From Fidelibacterota bacterium (lineage in GTDB: Bacteria > Fidelibacterota > Marinisomatia > Marinisomatales > UBA1611), in assembly GCA_002708715.1 (NCBI GenBank), contig PAPB01000043.1, positions 1 to 33,881 on the forward strand: a stretch of DNA of 33,881 nt. Direction: 5' to 3'. Each line of letters begins with the position of its first letter. The first letter of the stretch is position 1. Positions 14,116 through 23,949 of the stretch are shown here, piece by piece. The translations under genes were made by a program, and so were the position numbers. The notes under the pieces are model-generated. The model worked only from the letters and a program-made list of their open reading frames with translations. It did no database searches and was not told the DNA's origin.

Positions 14116-16221
14116 TTATAAAATCCCATATCTTTTCCTCAGAATCCAATCTATTGTAATCACTAAGATTAAGAAAATTATTAACCATTTATTTTCTTTT
14201 AATACAATATTATAATTTACCATAGTTTTTTCTATTTCTGGATTTATGTTATTAACTAAGGATAATCTCTCATCCCAATAACGAAAAGAACCATTTGTAA
14301 GGTCTGCTAATTTTTGCAGACGGAATTTATTTAAAAAAATATTATTTAATTCAATTTGACTTTCTTGAACTCTTACTTCACCACGACTTACAATTATAGA
14401 ATTTTTTTTGTTAAATAATTCAATTTCATAATTTAAAATACCTGATTTTGATGCCCAAAAATTTCCAGTATAAATTCCTTTTTCATTATCAAAATATAAT
14501 TGCTTAGAATTAATTAATGAATCATTTTTATATATATGTATATATCCTTCTTTGCTAATCTCTGAATGATTAATAGGCTTACCAATAACTGTTATTCTCT
14601 CACCTTGCTGATATGAGTTCTTTCCAACTCTAAAATAAAAGTTTTTCTCTTCACCAGTTCTAATTAACCATGAAAAGACAGGCCTAAATAATGTATTTAA
14701 AATACTTGAGGAATCTCCATTTTGGTTCTTATAATAAAGTTTATTTAAATCAGGTGATGTCCATACTCCAAATCTTAATGGAGATTTTTCTGATATTAAT
14801 AATAAAGGGACATCCATTTCAGATATAGAAAAATTTGCTAATACTTGAGAGTTAACTGGATCAATATCTAAATTAGTATAAATAGGAGGCTGATTATTTG
14901 AAATATTATTTATAATCTTAGTATCAATAAATGGAAAAAATGACTCCCAATCTTTTGTAAGACTCCATTTATATTCATCTCCTATATTAATAATTGATTC
15001 TTTATAATTTAGGTCCATTAATTTTAAATAAGATTCAAATACTTCTTTTTCAATATCATAACCAGGAAATAAAACTAAACTAGTTTTTTGTGATAATATT
15101 TTTTTTGCAAAAATTCTTAAATATGACTGCCATTCTTCTGCATTATTCATAATTGGATGATTATCAAATATGATTAAATCATATTTCGTATCCCAAAAAT
15201 TTTTCAATGAATTTGAATATCCATTGCTCCGATAAACAAAATGATCAAATTCTACTTTCGCATTATCATTTATAATATTTTTTAAGAATTGTGTATTAAA
15301 ATTGGGGACTCCAGTAATAATAGCTATCCGATAAATATCTTTTAATACCTGAATTGAAAAATTTTGTCTATTATTAAGTATATTGACTTCATCTGCAATA
15401 GCGTTTACTTTCAATCGATATTCCATTTTTCCAGTTTGGTCTGGTGTAACCATAAAACGTACTTTATCAAGACTTCCATTCGCAGAAGCAGAGATCACTT
15501 TAGATCCCAATAGTTTTTCATCAGATGATAAAGTAATATTAAGTTTTTGATCAATATCACCATTGCATGTAATTGATACAATAATTTCAGCATTATCACC
15601 TTTTATAATTACTGGAGGAGCGTCTATTGATTGTATTGCGACATCAACAAAAGGTACAATATTACCAACACCAATAATGTGTATAGGCTTATACTGATCT
15701 AAATTTTCTAATGGAATTTCTCTTCCTAAATTAGCCTGTCCATCTGTAATTATAATTGAACCTGCTGATTTTGTATCACCTTTATATTTAATATGATCCA
15801 TTACAATACCTAAATTAGTTGAACCATCCAGAAATTTTTTTTCACCATATATCCAATTCGTATCTAAATCAGTACCAAATCTAAATATTGTACTATTAAT
15901 CTTTTTTTCATTAATCTTATTGATAATTTGATCTATACCTGATATCAAAGATCCTAATGAAGGCTTTGAATGATATGCCATACTTAAAGATTTATCGATA
16001 TAAAGATTCCAAGATAAATCTTGTTTTTTAGAAATATGGAATATGAATCGTGGATCTAATATTAAAAAAATCAAGATAGAGAAAGATAGAAGACGAAATA
16101 ATATGATTTTTTTTATTTCAATATAATGAAAAATATTTCGATATAAATGAAATAGTAAAATTCCAAATAAAAGTATTAAAATCCAAAATAGATGACCTGA
16201 GTTAAGATATGTAAATTGCAA
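14116..16221 (-). CDS. VWA-domain membrane protein with possible class-I amidotransferase-like domain
   Basis: 701 residues from a TTG two bases after tsaD. Two N-terminal helices (about 11-30 and 41-57) are followed by a von Willebrand A domain whose metal site is intact: D76-x-S78-x-S80 (YIDKSLSMAY), T135 (DGSTNLG) and D160 (IIITDGQAN). An Ig-like region follows (GKMEYRLKVNAI). A flavodoxin-like section (YDLIIFDNHPI) resembles the degenerate amidotransferase-like domain seen in such proteins. One C-terminal helix (WLIIFLILVITIDWIL) ends it. This is the layout of BatA-like/GATase-like envelope proteins in FCB bacteria, of unknown role, probably facing the periplasm. Confidence 0.75.
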   Translation of the reverse strand: MQFTYLNSGHLFWILILLFGILLFHLYRNIFHYIEIKKIILFRLLSFSILIFLILDPRFIFHISKKQDLSWNLYIDKSLSMAYHSKPSLGSLISGIDQIINKINEKKINSTIFRFGTDLDTNWIYGEKKFLDGSTNLGIVMDHIKYKGDTKSAGSIIITDGQANLGREIPLENLDQYKPIHIIGVGNIVPFVDVAIQSIDAPPVIIKGDNAEIIVSITCNGDIDQKLNITLSSDEKLLGSKVISASANGSLDKVRFMVTPDQTGKMEYRLKVNAIADEVNILNNRQNFSIQVLKDIYRIAIITGVPNFNTQFLKNIINDNAKVEFDHFVYRSNGYSNSLKNFWDTKYDLIIFDNHPIMNNAEEWQSYLRIFAKKILSQKTSLVLFPGYDIEKEVFESYLKLMDLNYKESIINIGDEYKWSLTKDWESFFPFIDTKIINNISNNQPPIYTNLDIDPVNSQVLANFSISEMDVPLLLISEKSPLRFGVWTSPDLNKLYYKNQNGDSSSILNTLFRPVFSWLIRTGEEKNFYFRVGKNSYQQGERITVIGKPINHSEISKEGYIHIYKNDSLINSKQLYFDNEKGIYTGNFWASKSGILNYEIELFNKKNSIIVSRGEVRVQESQIELNNIFLNKFRLQKLADLTNGSFRYWDERLSLVNNINPEIEKTMVNYNIVLKENKWLIIFLILVITIDWILRKRYGIL

Positions 16222-16223
16222 TT

Positions 16224-17213
16224 TTATAATAACTTTAAATTTGGTTTAGCACTAAAAGATAGTTCGGAATATTTATTTGATTTCAGTTTTAATTCCCCCA
16301 AATAACTAATCATAGCTCCATTGTCAGTGCAAAATTTTGGTTCTGGGAAAATAAGCTTTTTCCCTTTGAGAATTGTTTTTAATCTATTCCTTAAACATTG
16401 ATTTGCAGCTACCCCTCCTGCAATAACACAAGTAGTAGCTTTTGTATAATCAAGTGCTCTACGTACCTTTTCTACTAATACATCTATAATAGCTTGCTGA
16501 TAACTAGCGATAATATCTATTTTATCTTCTTTTGATGGTTCTTCGATACTATCCATAAAATAAAGTAAAGAAGTTTTTAAACCACTAAAACTAAACTCTA
16601 AATTATCTTTACCCAAGACGCTCCTTGGAAATTTAATTTTTAAAGGGTTGCCTCCCTTTGCTGCCTTTTCAATAGCAGGACCTCCAGGATATCCTAGTCC
16701 TAATATTCTTGCGCCTTTATCAAAAGCTTCACCTGCAGCATCATCTCGTGTTTCACCTAAAAGTGTATATTTTTCAATCCCTTCAACAAACCATAATTGT
16801 GTATGCCCACCTGATACCAATAAACAAACAAAAGGGTACTGCAGTGATGGCTCTGCAATAAAATTCGCAAATATATGACCTTCTAAATGATTAACAGGGA
16901 CTACAGGTATTCCTAAACCATATCCTAATCCTTTAGCAAAACAAATTCCAGTTAAGAGTGTCCCGTTTAATCCTGGACCTTGTGTTACAGATATTGCATC
17001 TAAATCAGACAAAGATATTTGTGCTTGCTCAATACTCTTATTAATAACTTGATTTAATAAGAGTTCATGTTCTCTAGATGCTAATTCAGGAACCACACCT
17101 CCATAAATAGAATGAATAATTTGTTGACTAATTACATTTGAAATTATTTCACCATTTTTACATATAGCAGCAGCTGTTTCATCACAAGAAGTTTCAATGC
17201 CCAAAATTATCAT
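16224..17213 (-). CDS. tsaD: tRNA N6-adenosine threonylcarbamoyltransferase
   Basis: 329 residues, standard TsaD size. Opening MIILGIETSCDETAAA, QGPGLNGTLLTG, metal-binding HLEGH (H109 and H113), LVSGGHTQL, AFDKGARILGLGYPGGP and the C-terminal CVIAGGVAANQCLR with FCTDNGAM. It completes t6A at position 37 of ANN-decoding tRNAs together with TsaB, TsaC and TsaE, none of which are here. The start overlaps the ybbR-like gene by four bases. Confidence 0.97.
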   Translation of the reverse strand: MIILGIETSCDETAAAICKNGEIISNVISQQIIHSIYGGVVPELASREHELLLNQVINKSIEQAQISLSDLDAISVTQGPGLNGTLLTGICFAKGLGYGLGIPVVPVNHLEGHIFANFIAEPSLQYPFVCLLVSGGHTQLWFVEGIEKYTLLGETRDDAAGEAFDKGARILGLGYPGGPAIEKAAKGGNPLKIKFPRSVLGKDNLEFSFSGLKTSLLYFMDSIEEPSKEDKIDIIASYQQAIIDVLVEKVRRALDYTKATTCVIAGGVAANQCLRNRLKTILKGKKLIFPEPKFCTDNGAMISYLGELKLKSNKYSELSFSAKPNLKLL

Positions 17214-18184
17214 TTTATTTCTCTTGCCACTGCAATTTCAAGATTTTTTGGAGAGATGTCTTTCCAATTTAATATATCTACGGGAATTTTTACTTCTGGC
17301 TCATAAAACTGTACTTGATTATTCCAATCATTAAAACTAACAAATACTAAAATCTCCTCTGGGGAAAGCGATCCAATCCTCTCTACTCCACCGATTACAG
17401 TTAAAGAGACTGTTTGTGGCGAAGGAAAAACTCTGATTTTTTCTGGAATATCGTTAATAATTACTGGGACATCAGCTATAATTCTTTCACTAATTTGTTG
17501 AATATCCAGTCTAACATCTATACTACTAGGAAAATATTCTATTAATCTCTCATTAATAATTATATCAGTTTTTGAAAAATAGGGTGTTGTAATTCCACTT
17601 ATTGTATCATAAATAGTCTCGACATGATTAATTAAAGCAATTTCTTCTTTTGGACCAGCGATCTCAATTATTTTAGGTTCCAAAAAAATTTCTCCCACCA
17701 GGATATAACCAGGTTTAGGGTCAACATATATATTTGAAATTAATGGAACTTTTTTGACTTGATTCTCATCTAAACTAATTTTTATTCTATTTGGATAAAG
17801 GACTTCAACAAAAGATAAATTATAATTAAGAGGTAAAACTACTTTTCTTGGATATTTTTCAAAATACTCATTTAGATCAAACTCATATTCTTTAGAAATT
17901 CCCTCAAGATCTAAAACCAATTTGAAACCTGCAAAGTTTTTCAACAAAAGAGTTTTAAAAAGATCTCTACCTGTACCACGTATTTTTATCGTAGCATATG
18001 ATGGTACTTCTTCTTTATGCGCCATTTGAGAATTTAAATTTCTAGCTTCTATAGGCAAGTCTAATACCATATTGTAATCTTTTCCAGATACAACAAAAAC
18101 CCATAGAAGAATAGCCAAAACCAAAGAACCAAAGGGTATGGCTATTTTATAACTTAATAAATAAAATATTTTTTTTTCTTTCAA
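17210..18184 (-). CDS. YbbR/CdaR-like domain protein
   Basis: 324 residues. One N-terminal membrane helix (about 15-31, IPFGSLVLAILLWVFV) is followed by beta-rich repeats of YbbR type (PIEARNLNSQM, KIRGTGRDL, VPLISNIYVDPKPGYILVGE, AGPKEEIALINHVET). YbbR proteins (CdaR) are extracytoplasmic and in Firmicutes regulate the diadenylate cyclase CdaA, but no cyclase gene adjoins it here. The start is a TTG, the only candidate after an in-frame TAA, with an AGGAG 12 bases upstream. It is coupled to tsaD by an overlap. Confidence 0.8.
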   Translation of the reverse strand: MKEKKIFYLLSYKIAIPFGSLVLAILLWVFVVSGKDYNMVLDLPIEARNLNSQMAHKEEVPSYATIKIRGTGRDLFKTLLLKNFAGFKLVLDLEGISKEYEFDLNEYFEKYPRKVVLPLNYNLSFVEVLYPNRIKISLDENQVKKVPLISNIYVDPKPGYILVGEIFLEPKIIEIAGPKEEIALINHVETIYDTISGITTPYFSKTDIIINERLIEYFPSSIDVRLDIQQISERIIADVPVIINDIPEKIRVFPSPQTVSLTVIGGVERIGSLSPEEILVFVSFNDWNNQVQFYEPEVKIPVDILNWKDISPKNLEIAVAREIK

Positions 18185-18212
18185 GAAGTATTCTTACTCC
18201 TGATGATTTGTT

Positions 18213-20156
18213 TTAATTCTCCTCTTCATTATTAGACTCTGTATCTTCCGATGATTTTTCAGATACTTCTTCTTCAACCTGGCTAGCTAAATTTATTAGT
18301 TCCTGAGGCAGCTCTAATTTTTCACCAGAACCAGTGTTTTGATTTTTCAAATATTGCTTAACCTCATCATTAGCAGAAGTTCTTTTTATTGTACCTGCAA
18401 GTTCCTCTTTAAATAATATCACTTTTTTATCTTCTGGAGAGACCTTCATTACTATGCCCGATAGATTAGCACCAATTTCGTACTGTCCAGCTAAATTCCT
18501 TCTATCTTTTTTGGACATTTTCCCAAATGGGATTATACCTTCTACATCATTTTCAAGCAATGTTATAATACCTTTATCAAGTATCCTTATAATTTCACCA
18601 CTAACTTCTTTCCCAGATTCAAAATAATCAACAAGCTCTGGCCAAGGGTCATCAGTAACCTGACGATACCCTAAAGAAATTCTTCTGTTTTCTCTAGAAA
18701 CTTCTAATATACGAACTTCTAATTTTTGACCTTTTTCGACTATTTCTTTGGGGTGCCTAATAATTTTAGTCCATGACATATCTGAAACATGAATAAGACC
18801 GTCTATATCATCCTCTAGCTCTGCAAATGCACCAAATTGAGTTAGATTTTTTATTTTTACTTCATGCACTGTTCCGACCATGTACTTTTCTTCAATTTTA
18901 TCCCAGGGATCGGGTATAAGCTGCTTCACTCCTAAACTAATTTTTCTTTCATCAGAATCAATCGAAAGTACCTTCGCATCTACCTCATCTCCCATTGAAT
19001 AAACCTCAGAAGGATTTTTTATATGCTTAGTCCAAGAGATTTCTGAATGATGAATTAATCCTTCTATACCTGGTTCCAGTTCAATAAAACAACCATAATT
19101 TGTCAAACTAACTACTCTACCTTTAACAATATTTCCTATTGGGAATTTAGTTTCCACATCTTCCCATGGGTGAGGTGTTAATTGTTTTAGACCTAAGGAA
19201 ACTCGCTTTCTTTCTTGATCATATTCAATTATTTTTACTGTAATTTTATCATTTAAATTAATAATCTCAGATGGATGATTAACTCTTCCCCATGAAAGAT
19301 CTGTTATATGTAGCAAACCATCGATACCACCTAAATCAACAAATACACCAAAATCAGTTATATTTTTTACTCGACCTTCCATAATTGATCCAATCTCAAG
19401 CTCCTTAAATAGCGCTTCTCTTTGCTCTTTAAGACTATCTTCAAGGATAATTTTATGCGAAACAACAATATTTTTCCTTGCTTCATTGAATTTTACAATT
19501 CGAAGCTCAATTTCTTTTTCTAGATATAAATCGAAATCTTGAATTGGACGAACATCTACCTGAGAACCTGGTAAAAATGCTTGAACAACGCCTAGGTCAA
19601 CAATTAGTCCTCCTTTAATTCTTCGAATAATTTTACCTTTAATAATTTTTTCACTATCAAAAGCTTCTTTCAATGCACGCCAGCGCTTCATAAAATCAGC
19701 TTTTTCTTTAGAAAGTATTGTATTACCACCAGCATCTTCTATAAACTCAAGATATACTTCAACTTGGTCTCCAATTTTTGGTAAATCATTTTTATCAAAC
19801 TCAGAACGATCTATAATACCTTCAGATTTAAAACCAATATCTATTAAAACATCTCTATCATTCATGCCAACAACTCGACCTTGGATAAGAGTATGCTCTG
19901 AAATATCACCAAAAGTACTCGCATATAATTCATCAAGCTCCTGATCTTTATTTTCATTAGATTTTTCTATATCAAGCTCATCTTTATTAATTACTTTTAT
20001 ATCATCAAATAGATTAGGATTTAAATAATTTATTGGGGTGTCATCTATATCTATTGAAGTAGTAGGCGATAATTCCCCGCTGACTTCTACAACATCACTT
20101 TTAGATGTGCCTAAAGTCTGTTCAACTACATTTTCTTCTTTTACATTCTCAAACAT
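18213..20156 (-). CDS. rpsA: 30S ribosomal protein S1
   Basis: 647 residues with six S1 (OB-fold) domains at about 88-155, 170-237, 255-326, 340-412, 427-500 and 512-585. Domains three to five carry the best consensus, for example VKNITDFGVFVDLGGIDGLL and VSLTNYGCFIELEPGIEGLI. The unusually long N-terminal extension (about 85 residues) and the C-terminal tail are acidic and low-complexity. S1 binds mRNA leaders for initiation on weak Shine-Dalgarno sites, which fits the many genes here without one. It follows cmk, an arrangement conserved in many bacteria. Confidence 0.96.
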   Translation of the reverse strand: MFENVKEENVVEQTLGTSKSDVVEVSGELSPTTSIDIDDTPINYLNPNLFDDIKVINKDELDIEKSNENKDQELDELYASTFGDISEHTLIQGRVVGMNDRDVLIDIGFKSEGIIDRSEFDKNDLPKIGDQVEVYLEFIEDAGGNTILSKEKADFMKRWRALKEAFDSEKIIKGKIIRRIKGGLIVDLGVVQAFLPGSQVDVRPIQDFDLYLEKEIELRIVKFNEARKNIVVSHKIILEDSLKEQREALFKELEIGSIMEGRVKNITDFGVFVDLGGIDGLLHITDLSWGRVNHPSEIINLNDKITVKIIEYDQERKRVSLGLKQLTPHPWEDVETKFPIGNIVKGRVVSLTNYGCFIELEPGIEGLIHHSEISWTKHIKNPSEVYSMGDEVDAKVLSIDSDERKISLGVKQLIPDPWDKIEEKYMVGTVHEVKIKNLTQFGAFAELEDDIDGLIHVSDMSWTKIIRHPKEIVEKGQKLEVRILEVSRENRRISLGYRQVTDDPWPELVDYFESGKEVSGEIIRILDKGIITLLENDVEGIIPFGKMSKKDRRNLAGQYEIGANLSGIVMKVSPEDKKVILFKEELAGTIKRTSANDEVKQYLKNQNTGSGEKLELPQELINLASQVEEEVSEKSSEDTESNNEEEN

Positions 20157-20173
20157 ACTTTGATGTTCCTTAT

Positions 20174-20824
20174 TTATTTATTTTTTTTTATTATGTTAAT
20201 GATTTTTTTTATTTGCTCATTAACGGTTAAACTAGATGTATCAATTTCTATTGCATCTATAGCCTTTCTTAAGGGAGAATTTTCCCTTGTAGAATCTTTT
20301 AAATCTCTTTTTTCTATTAAATTTTTAATTTCATCAATTGTAAAATCTTCTCCAATTTTTGTTAATTCATTCATTCTTCTTTCAGCTCTAATATCAAGAT
20401 CTGCAGTTAAAAAAAACTTATATTCTGCATTTGGGAAAACCACAGTCCCTATATCTCGGCCCTCAATAACATAATCCATATCTTCGCTCATTTCTCTTTG
20501 GATTCTAACTAAAGCTGATCGCACTTCTACAATCGAACTAACTAAACTAACTCTTGACGTAATATCTTTCTTTCGAATTTCTAAAGAAATATTTTCTCCA
20601 TTAAGAAATATTTCATTTAATTTATTAAAAGAAATATTAATTTTACTAAGAAAATCAATTAAATGTGCTGTGTTCCTAAGATTAATATTTTGTTGTATTA
20701 GCCCCCAAGTAACAGCACGGTACATGGCACCAGTATCCAAATGCGTTATACTTAAACGTTCCGCAAGGATCTTCGCAGTGGTACTTTTACCAGAACCAGA
20801 TGGACCATCAATAGCTATTATCAT
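20174..20824 (-). CDS. cmk: (d)CMP kinase
   Basis: I use the ATG at 20824, giving 216 residues; a TTG three codons earlier is possible. Walker A is IAIDGPSGSGKSTTAK, followed by HLDTGAMYRAV, EGRDIGTVVFPNA and AERRMNEL. These are the CMP-binding and lid motifs of cytidylate kinase. It makes CDP/dCDP in pyrimidine salvage. It directly precedes rpsA with a 17-bp gap. Confidence 0.95.
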   Translation of the reverse strand: MIIAIDGPSGSGKSTTAKILAERLSITHLDTGAMYRAVTWGLIQQNINLRNTAHLIDFLSKINISFNKLNEIFLNGENISLEIRKKDITSRVSLVSSIVEVRSALVRIQREMSEDMDYVIEGRDIGTVVFPNAEYKFFLTADLDIRAERRMNELTKIGEDFTIDEIKNLIEKRDLKDSTRENSPLRKAIDAIEIDTSSLTVNEQIKKIINIIKKNK

Positions 20825-20895
20825 AAAATCCAACTCTCAATAAGCCGGCAATATTAACTTTTGTTATCATAAATTCATAATGAAGAAAAAAAAAA

Positions 20896-21609
20896 TTATA
20901 AATTAATTTTATTTGGTCTTAATAGATCAACTTCATTCTTTTTTAAAATCCTATGACTTCCTTCTGGAAGAGAACCCAATTTTATTTTTGAAAATCCTAT
21001 ACGTTTTAAAGTAATTAAATTAATTTTTAATCGATAGAAAATTCTTCTTATCTCTCTTTTTTTTCCCTGTCGTAAACGTAATATAACCTTCGACCGATTT
21101 TTTTCTGTCAATTGTTTCATCACCTCAGCTTTACCAAACTCCTTATCGCCTATGTATATACCTTTTTTTATTTTTTTAATTTGTGAATGCTGAAGCCTAC
21201 CATGAATAACTGCTTCGTAATCTTTTGGAATCTGATTTCTTGGATGTGTTAAATATTCTTGAAGATCACCATCATTTGTAAACAATAATAAACCTGTAGT
21301 ATCTTGATCTAATCTACCTATTGGCGTAAGACGATTTTTTTTTGGTATGAAATCCATAACTGTTTTTCTTTGATGAGTATCAAAAACAGTCGAAATAACC
21401 TTTTTAGGTTTGTTAAGCATAAGAACAATTATTTCATTTTCTAAAAATATCCTTTTACCATCAAAACGAACTATATCCTGATCCTTAACATCATATGCTG
21501 GATTAAGACAAATTTTTCCATTTACTTGAGTTGTTGCCATTTGAATTAATTCATCTGATTTTCTTCGAGAAGCAACACCTGACTTAGACAAATATTTATT
21601 TAATCTCAT
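20896..21609 (-). CDS. rluB: Pseudouridine synthase, RluB/RsuA type
   Basis: 237 residues. An N-terminal S4 RNA-binding domain (MRLNKYLSKSGVASRRKSDELI) is joined to a pseudouridine synthase domain with catalytic Asp in GRLDQDTTGLLLFTNDGDL. The later KVILRLRQGKKREIRRIF and GSLPEGSHRIL segments are typical. It probably modifies 23S rRNA in the peptidyl-transferase region, as RluB does at U2605. Located right after scpB (7-bp gap), a common FCB and Firmicutes gene order. Confidence 0.9.
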   Translation of the reverse strand: MRLNKYLSKSGVASRRKSDELIQMATTQVNGKICLNPAYDVKDQDIVRFDGKRIFLENEIIVLMLNKPKKVISTVFDTHQRKTVMDFIPKKNRLTPIGRLDQDTTGLLLFTNDGDLQEYLTHPRNQIPKDYEAVIHGRLQHSQIKKIKKGIYIGDKEFGKAEVMKQLTEKNRSKVILRLRQGKKREIRRIFYRLKINLITLKRIGFSKIKLGSLPEGSHRILKKNEVDLLRPNKINL

Positions 21610-21616
21610 TTAAATC

Positions 21617-22234
21617 TTAAGATAGCTTAGTTCCTGAAATATTTTCATTATTGTCATCTGAAATTTCGGTTTTGAATACAGATATTTGCTCACCTAAGGT
21701 TGGATCTGAATCTATTAATTCAGAAATCTCTTTTAATTTTGGCATATCAGATAATCTATTTAAACCAAAATATTCTAAAAATCTATCTGTAGTCTTATAC
21801 AAAAGAGGTCTACCTGGACCAATATCTCTACCTTTAATCTTAATTAATTCATGACCAAGCAAAGTTTTCAAAACGCCACTAGAATCTACACCCCTTATAG
21901 CTTCTACTTCAAAACGACTAATAGGCTGTTTATAAGCGATAATCGCTAAACTATCCATAGCTGCAGTGGAAAGACTTAGACGTCCAGTCTTTTTTAATAA
22001 TTTCGTAATATAGGTTTCAAACCTTTTTCTTGTAACAATTTGAAAACCACCAGCGATTTTTTTAATCTTAAAAGAATGGTTCTCTTTTATATATTGATTA
22101 TTAAGTGTGGTAATAATATCATTTAAATTCGGAGTATCTGGATCAAAGACATTATTTACTTTTTTTTGAGTTAATGGCTCTGGGACTGCAAAAAGAAGAG
22201 CTTCGATAATATCCTTAATTTCAGAATCTTTCAT
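21617..22234 (-). CDS. scpB: Segregation and condensation protein B
   Basis: 205 residues of paired winged-helix type. IIEALLFAVPEPLTQKKV opens the first domain; LSLSTAAMDSLAIIAYKQPI, SRFEVEAIRGVDSSGVLKTL and GRPLLYKTTDRFLEYFGL are the standard ScpB blocks. It joins ScpA and SMC in the condensin complex that compacts and separates the chromosome. Its start shares one base with the scpA stop. Confidence 0.93.
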   Translation of the reverse strand: MKDSEIKDIIEALLFAVPEPLTQKKVNNVFDPDTPNLNDIITTLNNQYIKENHSFKIKKIAGGFQIVTRKRFETYITKLLKKTGRLSLSTAAMDSLAIIAYKQPISRFEVEAIRGVDSSGVLKTLLGHELIKIKGRDIGPGRPLLYKTTDRFLEYFGLNRLSDMPKLKEISELIDSDPTLGEQISVFKTEISDDNNENISGTKLS

Positions 22235-22959
22235 TATGTTTGGGATTGTAAATTAATTAGTTCAATATCTGAAAAAATATTTTCTTGGTAAAAAGCACAA
22301 ATACCTTCTTTTACCAAATCCAAAATCGCTAAAAATGTGACAATAACTTCCATCTTAGAATCAAGTTTATTTAATAAATTTGTAAAATAAAGTTTTCCAT
22401 CACCATCAAAATAACTCATTATCAATTCTTTTTGTTTTTCTAATTTTATTGGTTCACGATTTAATTCATAAGGCGAGATCATTGGTTTATTATCCAAAGC
22501 ATTTTTAAACACTCTTCCAAGATCATATAAAGATATATCTTTAAAAAATAAGTTAAGATCTTCTTCCTCATTTGGAAAATTTTCAATAATTGATCTTGAA
22601 AAATATTGACTTTTCTCCTGAGCCATTATTTTTAAAGTATCTGCAGCATCTCGATATCGTTTATAATCTATAAGCTGTTGCATTAATTCAGTTCTCGGAT
22701 CAATAATATCTCCATCATCATCTAATTCTACACGGGGAATCATCATTTTTGCTTTTATCCTCATAAGAGTAGAAGCCATCACAATAAATTCTCCTGCAAC
22801 CAACATATTTAAGCGTTTCCATTCATTAATAGTTTTAATAAAATCTTCAGTAATTTTGGAGATTGGTATATCGTAGATATCTAATTCATCTCTGCGTATA
22901 AAGTAAAGTAGTAAATCAAGCGGACCTTCAAAATTATCTAATTGTATCGCATAACTCAT
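22234..22959 (-). CDS. scpA: Segregation and condensation protein A
   Basis: 241 residues, a kleisin. The N-terminal block FEGPLDLLLYFIRRDELDIYDIPI and the MASTLMRIKAKMMIP segment are diagnostic. The C-terminal winged helix is at about 190-235. It bridges SMC heads and binds ScpB. The start overlaps the trpS end by four bases, so trpS-scpA-scpB-rluB form a tight unit. Confidence 0.94.
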   Translation of the reverse strand: MSYAIQLDNFEGPLDLLLYFIRRDELDIYDIPISKITEDFIKTINEWKRLNMLVAGEFIVMASTLMRIKAKMMIPRVELDDDGDIIDPRTELMQQLIDYKRYRDAADTLKIMAQEKSQYFSRSIIENFPNEEEDLNLFFKDISLYDLGRVFKNALDNKPMISPYELNREPIKLEKQKELIMSYFDGDGKLYFTNLLNKLDSKMEVIVTFLAILDLVKEGICAFYQENIFSDIELINLQSQT

Positions 22960-23942
22960 AATCTATAATTAAGTCCACTAGCAATTCGTACTCTTTCTAA
23001 AATTTCTGATGCAACTAACTTCGCTTTTTTAGCACCAATTGATAAAATATCAAAAACATCATCTGGTTTGGAAAATAACATCTTCCTTTTATCTCTAAAT
23101 ATTGAAAAATAATCCATTACTTTATCAAAAAGCTCTATTTTCACATCACCATAACGTAAGCCTTTTCCATCATATTTTTCAGATAGACTTTCTCTTTCTT
23201 TTAAACTTGCGAATAAACAATATAATTTAAAAAGAGGTGTGTCTTTTGCTTTTGGCTCATTAATATCAGCTGTATCTGTGATTATACTCATAATTTTTTT
23301 TCGTATTATTTTTTCACTCCCAAATATTGGAATAGTATTATTATATGATTTACTCATTTTTTGGCCATCAATACCTGGAACCAACTGAGTTTTTTTTTCA
23401 ATATCTGGATTAGGAATAATAAATGTATCACCGAATTTATTGTTAAACTTTATTGCAATATCCCTAGCAATTTCAATATGTTGTTTTTGATCTTTTCCAA
23501 CTGGCACTAACTCGCTATCAAATAACAAAATATCGGCTGCCATCAAGATAGGATAAGAAAAAAGTCCCATATTTGGTTTTATACCTTTAGTAATCTTATC
23601 TTTGTATGTTGTCGATCTATCCATAAGCCCAACACCAGTTTGCGAAGAAAGAATCCATGCTAATTCAGTTACCTCAGGAACGTCTGATTGTATCCAAAAA
23701 GTAGTCTTATCAGGATCTAATCCAAGTGCAAGAAAATCACAAGCGGCATTAAAAGTATTTGATGATAAAACCTGGGCACTAGGAGATGAAGTCAGAGCAT
23801 GATAGTCTGCAATAAAACAAAATAATTCATTTTTTGTCTGATAATTAATCATTCTCTCCATCATCCCAAAATAATTACCAATGTGTAAATTACCTGATGG
23901 TTGAATACCACTAAGTACTCGCAATTTATTTTTTTTATCCAT
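22956..23942 (-). CDS. trpS: Tryptophanyl-tRNA synthetase
   Basis: I start at the ATG at 23942 (328 residues); an adjacent TTG would add one residue. Class I signatures are LSGIQPSGNLHIGNYFG (the HIGH-type motif is HIGN) and KMSKSYNN (KMSKS). ADYHALT, VGKDQKQHIEIARDIA and ILMAADILLF are also conserved TrpS blocks. It charges tRNA-Trp. The stop lies within the scpA start region. Confidence 0.97.
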   Translation of the reverse strand: MDKKNKLRVLSGIQPSGNLHIGNYFGMMERMINYQTKNELFCFIADYHALTSSPSAQVLSSNTFNAACDFLALGLDPDKTTFWIQSDVPEVTELAWILSSQTGVGLMDRSTTYKDKITKGIKPNMGLFSYPILMAADILLFDSELVPVGKDQKQHIEIARDIAIKFNNKFGDTFIIPNPDIEKKTQLVPGIDGQKMSKSYNNTIPIFGSEKIIRKKIMSIITDTADINEPKAKDTPLFKLYCLFASLKERESLSEKYDGKGLRYGDVKIELFDKVMDYFSIFRDKRKMLFSKPDDVFDILSIGAKKAKLVASEILERVRIASGLNYRL

Positions 23943-23949
23943 CAATAAT

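Noticed and set aside
20160-20474. 104-codon plus-strand hydrophobic ORF
   Set aside because: Antisense to cmk; hydrophobicity is a by-product of the complementary Lys/Glu codons.
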